Source: Bacteroidales bacterium (lineage in GTDB: Bacteria; Bacteroidota; Bacteroidia; Bacteroidales; ML635J-15). Taken from it: a stretch of 64,000 nt of DNA. The notes under the pieces were generated by a model. The model searched no databases, was not told where the DNA came from, and saw only the letters and a list, made by a program, of their open reading frames with translations. The stretch spans positions 42,906 through 106,905 of the forward strand of contig JAFGVU010000195.1 of assembly GCA_016937855.1 (NCBI GenBank), given 5' to 3'. Positions 29,157 to 39,252 of this stretch are shown here, piece by piece. The stretch's first letter is position 1. Each line of letters opens with the position of its first letter. The position numbers and the translations under genes are program-made.

Positions 29157-29609
29157 TTAGTATATCAGGTCAATAATTTGTTTTAAATATTTGGCATCAA
29201 TAGTGTCAAATGAATTTTTTTTGTCACTATCCACATCTAAAACACCAACTATTTTTTTATCATGATAGATTGGGACGACAATTTCGGATTTACTTAAAGA
29301 ATTACATGCAATGTGTCCTTCAAAACTGTGAACATCTGCAACAATAACGATTTCCTTGCGATTTATTGCAGCCCAGCAGACTCCTGTATCTTTTTTTAAT
29401 CTAAGACAAGCAAGAGGCCCCTGATATTGAGTGACTTCTAATTCTCCTTCATCTGTTAAAAAATAAAAACCTGTCCAGAAAAAAAGTGGGAATTTGTGGT
29501 GTAAAACTGCACAAATCGTCGCCATTCGACTCAAAGGATTTTCTACAGGCAAAATCAACGCTTTAATCTGCTTTAAAACCCTAATATATTTTTCTTCTTT
29601 CTTATCCAT
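29157..29609 (-). CDS. msrC: GAF-domain free methionine-R-sulfoxide reductase
   Basis: FWTGFYFL, QGPLACLRLKKDTGVCWAA, ADVHSFEGHIACNSLSKSEIVVPI, GVLDVDS; cysteine positions retained. Confidence 0.87.
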   Translation of the reverse strand: MDKKEEKYIRVLKQIKALILPVENPLSRMATICAVLHHKFPLFFWTGFYFLTDEGELEVTQYQGPLACLRLKKDTGVCWAAINRKEIVIVADVHSFEGHIACNSLSKSEIVVPIYHDKKIVGVLDVDSDKKNSFDTIDAKYLKQIIDLIY

Positions 29610-29784
29610 ACTATTTGCTATTTGTTCTATTTTTATTTCAGACTACCCCTTTATTTATTTGTTTATGTTACTTCTCTTTATCAATCGAGTTTCTCGAAAT
29701 TGTCTTTTGTCCAGCGCGCCTCTAAATCTCTGTAGGGAGGCCTGCGCACTCATCAACTTTCAAATTTTTGAGTTTTTCGAAAAT

Positions 29785-30873
29785 TTACCTGTTTTTTCCA
29801 TCCTTTTTCCTTTTTCCGAACAATTTTTTCAACCAACATTTCTTATTTTCAGCCTCAATCTGTGCAATACTATCAGTTTTTTGTTGTTCGATTTGTTTAA
29901 AACTTGTGTAAGGTGAGCGTTCTCCATAAAGATATATTCTTGGGAATAGGGCATTTTTATTTATTCCCATACCGCCATAAGCAAAACTCAAAGTGTTTTT
30001 ACAAACGCTCCGCGCTAAGCTTTCCTGAGTTGTTTCAGTGATTCCGTCATTACGATTAACACGGTATCCATCCTGAACAGTTTCCATTTTGGAGCTATAG
30101 TTTTTAGAAATCTTTAAAATACTTTGCATAAAAGAATCGATATATGCAATCCATAAGCCTTTTAGTAAACTTACCGAAGTATTGTAATTTACAATATTAA
30201 AGCTGTCGGGGATGCTTGATTCATAATGATAAAAAAATCCGGGAGGAATAATCTCTTTATCAGCAAACCATATTTCAGTAGTGATGTTATTATTATAATT
30301 TGTCATTTGAAAACTCGTAAAAAGAGTATCTGTGTCGTTGTTTGGGCACCATTTTGTTTTTAAAATGATATTTCTTACTGTTTCGTGAGCTCTGGTATTA
30401 CTTAATTCAAAATCTTGGCGGTAGTATTCGCCTGTAACAAAAAAATTTGGTGATTTTTCATTATCCGGATTGTATTTAATCAGCACCATGATTTCCCCAT
30501 TTTTATTGTTGTGTGATGATATTGTTTGATAATTAGATTTCGTCACATAGCCGGAAGCTTCAATCTTACCAAGCTCTTCAATGTCTTCTTTCATAACAAA
30601 CCATCGATACTCTTCACTTTTCTTTTCAAAATAGTCAGATGCGTAATAAACTTTTGCTTCATTAAATAACACTGCCATACTTATTGCACGATGCTCTGCT
30701 ATTTCTTTTGCCAGAACTGTATCTTGCATTCTTGGGTCAGATATACCAATAGCAAAAATGGTGTTTTTTGATGTATATGGCAAATCCTCAGCCCAATCTG
30801 GCAATCTGTAATATTGGGCATTTGCCGCTAAAGTGAGTAAACAAAATGCAAAAAATATGATTATTTGTTTCAT
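29785..30873 (-). CDS. secreted hypothetical protein (LPP20-like)
   Basis: Signal peptide from MKQIIIFFAFCLLTLAANAQ at 30873. Confidence 0.55.
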   Translation of the reverse strand: MKQIIIFFAFCLLTLAANAQYYRLPDWAEDLPYTSKNTIFAIGISDPRMQDTVLAKEIAEHRAISMAVLFNEAKVYYASDYFEKKSEEYRWFVMKEDIEELGKIEASGYVTKSNYQTISSHNNKNGEIMVLIKYNPDNEKSPNFFVTGEYYRQDFELSNTRAHETVRNIILKTKWCPNNDTDTLFTSFQMTNYNNNITTEIWFADKEIIPPGFFYHYESSIPDSFNIVNYNTSVSLLKGLWIAYIDSFMQSILKISKNYSSKMETVQDGYRVNRNDGITETTQESLARSVCKNTLSFAYGGMGINKNALFPRIYLYGERSPYTSFKQIEQQKTDSIAQIEAENKKCWLKKLFGKRKKDGKNR

Positions 30874-30906
30874 AGATTTTATCTTTGTAGTCTTAAATTT
30901 AAAATA

Positions 30907-32208
30907 ATGCCTAAAATTGCAAAAAAAATCAATATAATCACACTGGGATGCTCGAAAAATGTTGTTGATTCCGAACAATTTGCTAAACAAGCAGCTATTG
31001 CAGGGTTTGATGTGGTTCATAATTCTGACGATACTAATTTTAATATTGCTGTTGTAAACACCTGCGGTTTCATTAATGATGCCAAAGAGGAGTCAATTAA
31101 TATGATTTTTCAGTTAGTTAATTTAAAGAATAGTGGCAAACTTGAAAAGATTATTGTTTTTGGTTGCCTGGCTCAGAGATATATGAACGAATTGAGGGCT
31201 GATATTCCAGAAGTTGATGTTTTTTTTGGAAATTATAATGCCGAGGATCTGCTTAAACTGCTTAATTCTGATTTTGAAGAACCCAATAAATATGACAGAC
31301 TTTTTGAATCTGCCAATCACTATGCATTCTTAAAAATTGCTGAAGGATGTAATCGAAATTGTGCATTTTGTGCAATTCCGCTAATAAAAGGGAAATATAT
31401 TTCAAGACCATTAAATGATGTGGTAGAAGAAGCTAAAGTTCTAGTTAAAAGTGGGGTAAAAGAGTTGATTTTAATTGCGCAGGATTTGAGTTATTATGGA
31501 TATGATATTGATAAAAAATTTCATTTACCAGAATTAGTCGAACAACTATCAAAAATTGAAGGATTGGAATGGATTCGACTACACTATCTATATCCATACT
31601 TATTTCCCGACGAGCTATTAGATATTATTGCGGAGAATCCAAAAGTTTGTAATTATATCGACATTCCGCTGCAGCATATTTCCGACAATGTATTAAAAGC
31701 AATGAACAGAGGTGGTACAAAGCAACAGACATTAGATCTGTTGAGAAAAATGAAAAATAAACTTCCTGATGCAACTTACCGCACTACAATGTTAGTTGGT
31801 CATCCAATGGAAACTGAGGCTGATTTTAATGAGCTTGTAGAGTTTGTGAAAGATTTTAAATTTGATAAACTTGGGGTTTTTACTTACTCTGAAGAGGAGG
31901 GAACTTCCGCTTCAATAAAATATCCTGATAGCATTACCGAAGATATAAAAGCAGAAAGAGAACAGGTTCTTATGGATTTGCAGCGCGACATCTCTCTGCC
32001 TTTAAATTCTGCTAAGGTAAACCAGGTTTTAAAAGTTATTGTCGATAGAATGGAAGATGATAATTACGTTGGTCGCTCGCAATACGACTCGGTAGAGGTT
32101 GATGGAGAAGTTCTTTTTGCATCAGACACAGACTTAAATCCAGGCGATTTTTGTGATGTGCTAATTACAGGCTTTGATGAGTATGATTTGTTTGGCAAAA
32201 AAATATAA
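30907..32208 (+). CDS. rimO: ribosomal protein S12 methylthiotransferase RimO
   Basis: INIITLGCSKNVVDSEQ; radical SAM EGCNRNCAFCAIP; C-terminal TRAM-like domain. Confidence 0.95.
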   Translation: MPKIAKKINIITLGCSKNVVDSEQFAKQAAIAGFDVVHNSDDTNFNIAVVNTCGFINDAKEESINMIFQLVNLKNSGKLEKIIVFGCLAQRYMNELRADIPEVDVFFGNYNAEDLLKLLNSDFEEPNKYDRLFESANHYAFLKIAEGCNRNCAFCAIPLIKGKYISRPLNDVVEEAKVLVKSGVKELILIAQDLSYYGYDIDKKFHLPELVEQLSKIEGLEWIRLHYLYPYLFPDELLDIIAENPKVCNYIDIPLQHISDNVLKAMNRGGTKQQTLDLLRKMKNKLPDATYRTTMLVGHPMETEADFNELVEFVKDFKFDKLGVFTYSEEEGTSASIKYPDSITEDIKAEREQVLMDLQRDISLPLNSAKVNQVLKVIVDRMEDDNYVGRSQYDSVEVDGEVLFASDTDLNPGDFCDVLITGFDEYDLFGKKI

Positions 32209-32216
32209 ACTTTTTA

Positions 32217-32247
32217 TTGCGGATAATAATAAAACATATTATCTTTG
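32217..32247 (+). promoter_or_regulatory. candidate Bacteroidota-type promoter of tRNA-Arg
   Basis: TTG (32217-32219) and TATCTTTG (32240-32247), 20 bp apart, just upstream of tRNA. Confidence 0.5.
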
Positions 32248-32259
32248 CAATCCCAAAAC

Positions 32260-32333
32260 GGACTAGTAGCTCAATTGGATAGAGCACCTGACTACGGATC
32301 AGGAGGTTGAGGGTTCGACTCCTTCCTAGTTCA
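32260..32333 (+). tRNA. tRNA-Arg (anticodon ACG)
   Basis: Acceptor GGACTAG/CTAGTTC, anticodon stem CCTGA/TCAGG with loop CTACGGA, T-loop GGGTTCGACTCC. Confidence 0.95.
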
Positions 32334-32353
32334 CGAAAAACCTGTTGTCAACA

Positions 32354-32749
32354 TTATTGATGTTTTGATAACAGGTTTTTGACTTTTATCAGCTTATTAT
32401 GGTTTAACGCTACGCATTTTTTTGATACTTGAAGGCTCTTAATAGAACTGTGGTAAATTGCTAAAACCTCTACTGTGGTAGGTTTAATACGATAAAGAAT
32501 CATGTATTTGCCTAAGATAATATTGCGATATATCTTTGTTTTTGTAGGTAGAAATTTATTTTCGGTATAGAATTCATATAGTGTAGATAATTCTTGAACT
32601 CTTTTCTCTATTTCGGCATCTAGCTTCATTGCCAGTGATACACCAAATTCTCTTGCACCATATTCAACAACATTATCCTGCGATGCCACAAAATAATTCG
32701 ACAGAATTACTCGCTTTATTTTTGTTCTTTTAATAACTTTTCCCGCCAT
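32354..32749 (-). CDS. RelE/ParE-type toxin of type II TA system
   Basis: YGAREFGVSLAMKLDAEIEKRVQELS...IYRNIILGKYMILYRIKPTTVEVLAIYHSSI. Confidence 0.8.
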   Translation of the reverse strand: MAGKVIKRTKIKRVILSNYFVASQDNVVEYGAREFGVSLAMKLDAEIEKRVQELSTLYEFYTENKFLPTKTKIYRNIILGKYMILYRIKPTTVEVLAIYHSSIKSLQVSKKCVALNHNKLIKVKNLLSKHQ

Positions 32750-32898
32750 TCTTTTCTGTTCTTTTTGTATTGGGACATACTTATAAACGGTCCTTTTTCA
32801 GCTTCTTTTACCATGTTTTTAAAGTCATCAATTGTTATTTCGGGATTTTGATCAGCAGGTTTTGTCCATTCTATTTTCTTTTTTACGGTTTTAGTTGA
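32716..32898 (-). CDS. putative antitoxin partnering the RelE/ParE-type toxin
   Basis: Small ORF from MSTKTVKKK overlapping toxin start by 34 nt. Confidence 0.6.
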   Translation of the reverse strand, partial: STKTVKKKIEWTKPADQNPEITIDDFKNMVKEAEKGPFISMSQYKKNRKEWREKLLKEQK

Positions 32899-33051
32899 CA
32901 TAATTGTAATGTTTACTTTTAATAACGACAAAATTAACAAAAAGTTTGATTAATCGGAAAAATGTTATGCTAATAATCATGGCAAACTAAGACTTTTTGC
33001 AGTGTTGAAATTCAGGTCCAGTATCTCTTAATTTTTACTCAAATAAAATAA

Positions 33052-33080
33052 AAAAGCGTATCTTTTACGGATACGCTTTT
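33052..33080 (-). terminator. intrinsic terminator downstream of ftcD
   Basis: AAAAGCGTATC-ttttacg-GATACGCTTTT. Confidence 0.8.
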
Positions 33081-33102
33081 AAAGGTTTAATGCTATTTTG
33101 GA

Positions 33103-34794
33103 TTAAATTTTAGACTCAACAAGCTTTAATACTTCTTTTTCAATTGCGATCGCTTTCTTTTCGATTTCAGCACCTTCTTTAATAACTTTTTCCACAAAAT
33201 CTTTATCGTTATAACTTCCGGTATTGATTTTTACATTCAGGAATGCGCCTTGAACACCTGCACGAGCTGCAAGAGCGCCAACGCCGGCATCACTAATTGA
33301 GGCTTCTAGTCCGGTTTTTGCCATTTCGAGCATAACCTCCATGCTGTCGCAACAAAGTTTCATAGTTTTTAAAGGAATTTCGATTGCATATTTTGTTGCA
33401 TCCTGAATAGCTTGGGTACGAATAGCTTTTTCCTCGTCGTTAGCTTTAGGTAAACCAAATGCTTCCATAATTTTATTAAAAGCATTAGTGTCTTCATCAA
33501 CCATTTTTAATAATTCATCGTGATAGGCTTTACCTTTTTCTGCCCAGTCGCTATATTCAATCCATTTTTCGGTATGACGATGTTTATGAGCCGTTAGGTT
33601 TGCAACCATTGTTCCTAAAGCAGCACCGAGAGAACCCATATATGCAGCAATAGAACCTCCGCCCGGAGCAGGAGCTTCAGATGCAGTAGTATGACAAAAT
33701 TCGACAAGATTCATATCAACAAGTTTTTTCTTGCTGTCATCTTCCATCATATACTCTATAATATTTTTCTTTGGGTCGAAAGGTTTTAGTTCATCCAGGC
33801 CAAGCGATTTAACAGCGATTTTGATAATTTCGGAGTCTGCAATTCCTGTTGATCGACCTTGCTTTTTAAGGAAATATTTTCCTGCATCCAAAATAGATTT
33901 CAGTGGCATTACTCCAACGAGTTCAGAACCCGTTACTCTTAAGCCTGCAGCTGTTGCACGCTCGCAAACAGTATCAAATGCAACATGAACAGGTGTAACA
34001 CTAATATCGGTTAGATTCATCGATATTTGAGCAACTCCATACTCTTCGATATACCAGCCAATTGCTTTTACACATTTGAGCAAACCTGGTTCATAAACCT
34101 TGTTTCCTTTTTCGTCGAGGACAATTTTTCCGGTAACAGGATGTCCTTCGCGCTTAACGCGTCCACGTTCACGAACATCAAAAGCAATTGAGTTTGCTTT
34201 ATTAGTTGAAGTTGTATTTAGGTTAATATTATATGCCACAAGGAAATTTCTAGCTCCAACTGCTGTAGCGCCTGTTCGCATTGTATGAGAATCCCAAACA
34301 TTTGAGCCAAAATCGGGTTTCCATTCGTCAGTTGTGATTCTTTTTGCTAAAGCTTCGTATTCGCCTGATCTACAACTAGCCAGATTTCTTCTTTTAGGAG
34401 TAAGCGCTGCATTTTCGTAACAAAATATTGGAATATTAAGTTCAGTTCCGATTCTTTGAGCAAGTTTGTGAGCATATTTAACAGTTTCTTCCATCGTAAT
34501 GTTAGAAACCGGAATAAGAGGACACACATCGGTAGCACCAAATCGTGGGTGTGCTCCTTTGTGTTTACTCATATCAATAAGCTCTGATGCTTTTTTAACA
34601 GCGAGAAATGCTGCTTCGATAACCTCGTTGGGTTCTCCAACAAAAGTTACAACTGTGCGGTTTGTAGCTGCACCCGGATCAACATCGAGTAGTTTTATGC
34701 CGTCAACACTCTCAATAACATTTGTTATCTGTTTGATTATGGACATATCGCGTCCTTCGCTAAAATTCGGAACACATTCGATAATTTGCTTCAT
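33103..34794 (-). CDS. ftcD: bifunctional glutamate formimidoyltransferase / formimidotetrahydrofolate cyclodeaminase
   Basis: IIECVPNFSEGRD, HKGAHPRFGATDVCPLIPV; C-terminal TTASEAPAPGGGSIAAYMGSLGAAL. Confidence 0.95.
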   Translation of the reverse strand: MKQIIECVPNFSEGRDMSIIKQITNVIESVDGIKLLDVDPGAATNRTVVTFVGEPNEVIEAAFLAVKKASELIDMSKHKGAHPRFGATDVCPLIPVSNITMEETVKYAHKLAQRIGTELNIPIFCYENAALTPKRRNLASCRSGEYEALAKRITTDEWKPDFGSNVWDSHTMRTGATAVGARNFLVAYNINLNTTSTNKANSIAFDVRERGRVKREGHPVTGKIVLDEKGNKVYEPGLLKCVKAIGWYIEEYGVAQISMNLTDISVTPVHVAFDTVCERATAAGLRVTGSELVGVMPLKSILDAGKYFLKKQGRSTGIADSEIIKIAVKSLGLDELKPFDPKKNIIEYMMEDDSKKKLVDMNLVEFCHTTASEAPAPGGGSIAAYMGSLGAALGTMVANLTAHKHRHTEKWIEYSDWAEKGKAYHDELLKMVDEDTNAFNKIMEAFGLPKANDEEKAIRTQAIQDATKYAIEIPLKTMKLCCDSMEVMLEMAKTGLEASISDAGVGALAARAGVQGAFLNVKINTGSYNDKDFVEKVIKEGAEIEKKAIAIEKEVLKLVESKI

Positions 34795-35096
34795 CTTGTT
34801 ATTATTTTTAATTATGATACAAAATAAAGAAGAAATTAAAACACTTACTAATTATTTGTCAAAATTTATACTGTTGTGTAGCATTTAAACCAAAATGAAA
34901 CGATATTCATGAGTAATTAAAAAACATATATCGTGTTAAAACTGCTAAAAAATCAAGTATGATTTGAGTATGAATAACAAAAATAAAAAAAACACCATAA
35001 TTCATGTTAAACAGAGACCAAAACAGCCAAATAATACACAATATGCGCAACATTCAGGTCATCTGCCGTATTTAGAGATATATCATCAAAAAAAAC

Positions 35097-35127
35097 TTGT
35101 CAAACCTCTCAAAATTTGTTAATTTTG
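35097..35127 (+). promoter_or_regulatory. candidate promoter of second TA module
   Basis: TTG 35097-35099 and TAATTTTG 35120-35127. Confidence 0.4.
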
Positions 35128-35145
35128 TAATAAATAATTAAAACT

Positions 35146-35346
35146 ATGGCAACAATTTTAATAGACATTAAAGATAATGCAGAATTAAAACTCTTGTCCG
35201 AGATGTTAAAAAAAATGCGTATTTCAATAAAAATTTTAACACAGGAAGAGAGAGAAAATTTAGGACTACTTAAACTAATGAAAGATGCTGACAGGACAAA
35301 AAAAGTTAGTAGAGAAAAAGTAATGTCTAAATTAGGACGTAAATGA
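35146..35346 (+). CDS. putative antitoxin
   Basis: 66 aa ORF overlapping downstream RelE/ParE-like ORF by 4 nt. Confidence 0.65.
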   Translation: MATILIDIKDNAELKLLSEMLKKMRISIKILTQEERENLGLLKLMKDADRTKKVSREKVMSKLGRK

Positions 35347-35609
35347 AAGCAGAATTTTTAGCACGATTTTATAAAGACTTAGATAAGATAAAACTACAAT
35401 CAGTTAAAGATGACGTTTCAGATGCTATTGACAATGTCGAATTAGCAACCAAAATAAGCGAAATAAACAACATTAAAAAGCTTGCCGGATATTCCTTTTC
35501 ATATCGAATTCGAATAGGAGATTATCGTATCGGAGTTTTTATTGAAAACGATATTGTTGAGTTTGCAAGAATTGCTCATCGTAAAGACTTATACAAGAAT
35601 TTTCCATAA
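35343..35609 (+). CDS. RelE/ParE-family toxin
   Basis: FLARFYKDLDKI...IKKLAGYSFSYRIRIGDYRIGVFIENDIVEFARIAHRKDLY. Confidence 0.85.
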   Translation: MKAEFLARFYKDLDKIKLQSVKDDVSDAIDNVELATKISEINNIKKLAGYSFSYRIRIGDYRIGVFIENDIVEFARIAHRKDLYKNFP

Positions 35610-35699
35610 TAGTAAAATAGTTGTTTCTGACGGCACGAACAATTAGAAGTAATCTTGCAAAAGTATCACAATAAGGATTATTCCGTTGTGAAAACATTC

Positions 35700-35725
35700 A
35701 AGGCGGGGCAACTCGCCTTTTTTTT
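35700..35725 (+). terminator. intrinsic terminator
   Basis: AGGCG-gggcaact-CGCCT then T-run. Confidence 0.7.
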
Positions 35726-35824
35726 ATGCTCCACCACTCATCCACCCACTACAAAAATCAGATTATTCTCCGGGTTGTGCCAGTTTTATGAAATGAACTA
35801 TTATATTTGTAAAAAAAGTGATTG

Positions 35825-37900
35825 ATGCATAAGGTAAGAACAATATTCGCAGTTATATTATTATTGTTGAGTTCTGTTTATGGGCAAGCTGTTGTGCTTA
35901 CTAAACCGCAGAGTTCTAAGGTTTTTTCCTTCTCCGGCGACAATCAAACCCAAACAACCGGCAGCGTTTCACAACCAATCAGAGTGTTAGTTTCCGATAT
36001 CAATGGTAATCCAATTAGAGATCATGCGGTTTTATTTACGGTTATCATAACTCCAGAAAATGCGCAGGGATATTTACTAGATAAAAAAATAGTTTGTACC
36101 GACTCGACCGGAATTGCTATAAATTATCTAAAAGTTGGTGATATGCCTGGCGATTACGAAATACTGGTGTCATCGAACGAAGATTGTGAGGCCGATAAAA
36201 TTATTTATACCATAAAAGCCCGAAAACAAACATGGGTAATCTTTCTGATTATTGGACTATTGGGAGGACTAGCATTGTTCCTCTATGGCATGGACATACT
36301 TAGCAAAGGAATGCAAGCCGCAGCCGGAAGTAAAATGCGAAATATTATTAGCAAGTTTACGCACAATAGATTCTCAGCACTTTTTGCAGGAGTTGCCTTA
36401 ACTGTCATGGTGCAAAGTAGCTCTGCTGCAACCGTGTTGCTTGTTGGTTTTGTTGAGGCCGGGCTGATGGGATTTGCACAAACATTAGGAATGCTTTTAG
36501 GGGCCGGAATAGGAACAACTATTACTGCACAACTAATTGCTCTAAAAATCACAGACTACGCCCTTTTAATCGTAACTGTAGGTTTTTTTATCATGCTGAT
36601 TTCAAAATCCATAAAAGCAAAAAATATCGGAAAAGCAATTCTGGGTTTTGGAGTCCTTTTCTTTGGTATGTACATCATGTCCGAAGCTATGATTCCTCTG
36701 AGATCTTACGACTCCTTTATAGAGTTATTGATAAAACTAGAAAATCCTATTGTGGGTATTTTAGTGGGATTTGCATTTACTGCCCTTATTCAAAGCAGTG
36801 CAGCATTTATCGGAATTATGATTACAATTGCGTCACAAGGTTTTCTAAGCTTGGATGCGTGTATTCCACTTATACTTGGTACTAATGTGGGCACCGGAAT
36901 GACTGCAATTTTATCTAGTATAAACTCCGGTCGCGAAGCAAAGCGTGTTGCTTTTGCTCATACTTTCTTTAAGATAATTGGCGTTCTTATTTTTGTTTGG
37001 TGGATACCAGAGTTTGCAGAACTAATAAAGTCAATCTCACCTAGTGTTGCAACTGGAACCGAAACAATAGACACAATGAGCGCAAATGTGCCTCGACAGA
37101 TTGCTAATGCTCATACAGTTTTTAGTATTGTCTTAACTATATTAATTTTGCCTTTTATAAATGTCTTTGCTAAGATTATTACTAAAATAATTCCGGATAA
37201 CCAGATAAAATCTCAAACAGAGTTTAAATTGAAATATATTAATTCGACCATAAGTGCTTCGCCAGCAATCTCTTTAAGTCTTGCAAAAAAAGAAACCGAA
37301 AGAATGAGTGGCAAAGTAAAGAAACTGCTTGGTATGTCACTATTGCCATTTTTTGATAAAGATAATTCATATCTTGAAAAATGGCAAAAATTAGAAAATG
37401 AAGCCGATTTTTTGAAAGAAAATATTAATAATTATCTCATAAGCATTAGTGTTCAAAATACTGATAAAGAGAGTTTTAACGATGCTTTTCAGATAATGTA
37501 TGTTGCAAAAGAACTCGAAATGATTGCTGATATTGTAAATACAAACATGCGTCGTCAAGCAGAAAAATGGTTAAACTCGGAATCTAAATTTACAGATGAA
37601 GGTAGGGCTGAGCTGGAAACCATTCTTGAAAAAGCTCTTAAACAAATATCTCGCTCGATGGAGGTTTTCCAAGAATTTAATCTTGAAAAAGCTCAACATA
37701 TCAAGCAGAAGTTTAAGAAATATGCCAGTTTAGCCGAAGAATATGAAATGCAACATTACGAAAGGCTGGTAAGTCAGAATGTAATATCTAAAAGTAGTTC
37801 GGAAGTGCACCTGGAGTTATTGGGACTTTTAAAAGCCGTTAATCGACATGCTACCAATATTTCACGAATAATGCTAAATTGGGATAAATCTAAGTCATAA
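35825..37900 (+). CDS. Na/Pi cotransporter family protein with N-terminal Ig-like domain and PhoU-like C-terminus
   Basis: GGLALFLYGMDILSKGMQAAAGSKMR, VMVQSSSAATVLLVGFV, ALIQSSAAFIGIMI. Confidence 0.92.
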   Translation: MHKVRTIFAVILLLLSSVYGQAVVLTKPQSSKVFSFSGDNQTQTTGSVSQPIRVLVSDINGNPIRDHAVLFTVIITPENAQGYLLDKKIVCTDSTGIAINYLKVGDMPGDYEILVSSNEDCEADKIIYTIKARKQTWVIFLIIGLLGGLALFLYGMDILSKGMQAAAGSKMRNIISKFTHNRFSALFAGVALTVMVQSSSAATVLLVGFVEAGLMGFAQTLGMLLGAGIGTTITAQLIALKITDYALLIVTVGFFIMLISKSIKAKNIGKAILGFGVLFFGMYIMSEAMIPLRSYDSFIELLIKLENPIVGILVGFAFTALIQSSAAFIGIMITIASQGFLSLDACIPLILGTNVGTGMTAILSSINSGREAKRVAFAHTFFKIIGVLIFVWWIPEFAELIKSISPSVATGTETIDTMSANVPRQIANAHTVFSIVLTILILPFINVFAKIITKIIPDNQIKSQTEFKLKYINSTISASPAISLSLAKKETERMSGKVKKLLGMSLLPFFDKDNSYLEKWQKLENEADFLKENINNYLISISVQNTDKESFNDAFQIMYVAKELEMIADIVNTNMRRQAEKWLNSESKFTDEGRAELETILEKALKQISRSMEVFQEFNLEKAQHIKQKFKKYASLAEEYEMQHYERLVSQNVISKSSSEVHLELLGLLKAVNRHATNISRIMLNWDKSKS

Positions 37901-37944
37901 AAAAAGCCCGGATACCCCGAGCTTTGCTATCTTTTTTATGCAGA

Positions 37945-39240
37945 TTATCTCGAAACCAGATTTACTGTAGAATTCGATCCTAAATATGTATTCATTTGGT
38001 TATGTAAATCCTCGACAGGTTTAAGGCTATTGAGAATATTTATAAACTCACGTCTTTCTTCAACAAAATTATCTATTCTATCCTGATAAAATTTTTGAAG
38101 CTCTTTTAGAATCTCCATTGCAGAAATTTGATCTTGAAGAATCGAGGCATCTTTTTCGGCTTCTTCGACCCAGCCTAAAACTTTTCGTGGTAAATCAACC
38201 GGGCCAAAAATATTACTAGGATCATAAAGTGCAAAAACATCTTCGGGAGCCGAAGGAATTGATGTGCCCCAGTTAACATAATTCTTAATCACACTTTTAA
38301 AAATATTGTTAGTAAAAGTAATTTGAGTATTATAAAGATGGTTATTGATTTCGGTAACATTTGCAACGCAGATATCATAATTGTCTTTCCACAAATTAGC
38401 CATTTTTTTGAGATCGTTTATGTGCTGCATCGACAAATCAGACGGTAACCCGATAAGAGTTACTTCACACTCAAAGTTTTTATCTTTTTCTTTAGCTCTT
38501 TTAATATTTTCTTTGAGATCATCAATGCTGCCTTTTAGGTTGCTAAAATGCATTTCTGCTGACGAAAAATTCCTTTCTAAAAGTGCCTTTTCAATCTGAT
38601 CATAAAAGCCTTGAATTCTATCGAGATTGTTGCGAACAGAGAAATCTTCGACACCTTTTGCTTTAATGTTGTTTGAAGAAAACCAAACGCCTTCTTCTTG
38701 CTCAATCACAAAATAGAATGTAGCAGTTCCCTGATTTGTTTCATCCTGCTCGGTGAGACCTCCGGGAGTACGTCTGACATAATGCCAGTCTGTAGTTGAG
38801 TTTACCTTAAAAAATACTTTGGAATAATTCCCTGCTTTAAACTCAACTTCAGCAGCACGTTTAATGTTACCATCAGATTTAGGTGTGATTACAACTTCGG
38901 GACCCGAGCTAAAATCAGCGTTTTCTGCTGTAAGTGTCCAATCTCCATGAAACTGTCCTCCATTTATTTCGAAAGACATTCCGTTTTCTCCCTGAGATGT
39001 AACAACTGTATTTTTACCAACATTTGCGTAAGTGTTGGGATCTGAGCAATAATCGCGCTTTCCTCCTTTTAAAACAGCTTCAATTTGAACTCTTTCACCT
39101 GATCTGACTGATATTTCAGCTCCATCTTGATACTCGACTCCGTTAACTTTAAGAACAACAAATGGAGTTCGCGGGGGAATAGATGCAAAAACAATTGATG
39201 CTAAACTAATTGTAATGGCAATTAAAATTATCCTTCTCAT
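37945..39240 (-). CDS. secreted hypothetical protein
   Basis: 431 aa ORF, signal peptide; no recognised family. Confidence 0.6.
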   Translation of the reverse strand: MRRIILIAITISLASIVFASIPPRTPFVVLKVNGVEYQDGAEISVRSGERVQIEAVLKGGKRDYCSDPNTYANVGKNTVVTSQGENGMSFEINGGQFHGDWTLTAENADFSSGPEVVITPKSDGNIKRAAEVEFKAGNYSKVFFKVNSTTDWHYVRRTPGGLTEQDETNQGTATFYFVIEQEEGVWFSSNNIKAKGVEDFSVRNNLDRIQGFYDQIEKALLERNFSSAEMHFSNLKGSIDDLKENIKRAKEKDKNFECEVTLIGLPSDLSMQHINDLKKMANLWKDNYDICVANVTEINNHLYNTQITFTNNIFKSVIKNYVNWGTSIPSAPEDVFALYDPSNIFGPVDLPRKVLGWVEEAEKDASILQDQISAMEILKELQKFYQDRIDNFVEERREFINILNSLKPVEDLHNQMNTYLGSNSTVNLVSR

Positions 39241-39252
39241 AATTATTTAGTT

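Noticed and set aside
34970-35122. 50-codon ORF MNNKNKKNTIIHVKQRPKQPNNTQYAQHSGHLPYLEIYHQKKLVKPLKIC upstream of the second TA pair
   Set aside because: Too short, overlaps the candidate promoter of the TA module and has no recognisable family; kept only as a note
37901-37925. AAAGCCCGGATACCCCGAGCTTT as strong terminator of the Na/Pi gene
   Set aside because: Pairing is imperfect and the T-run is weak; may function but not supported enough to list
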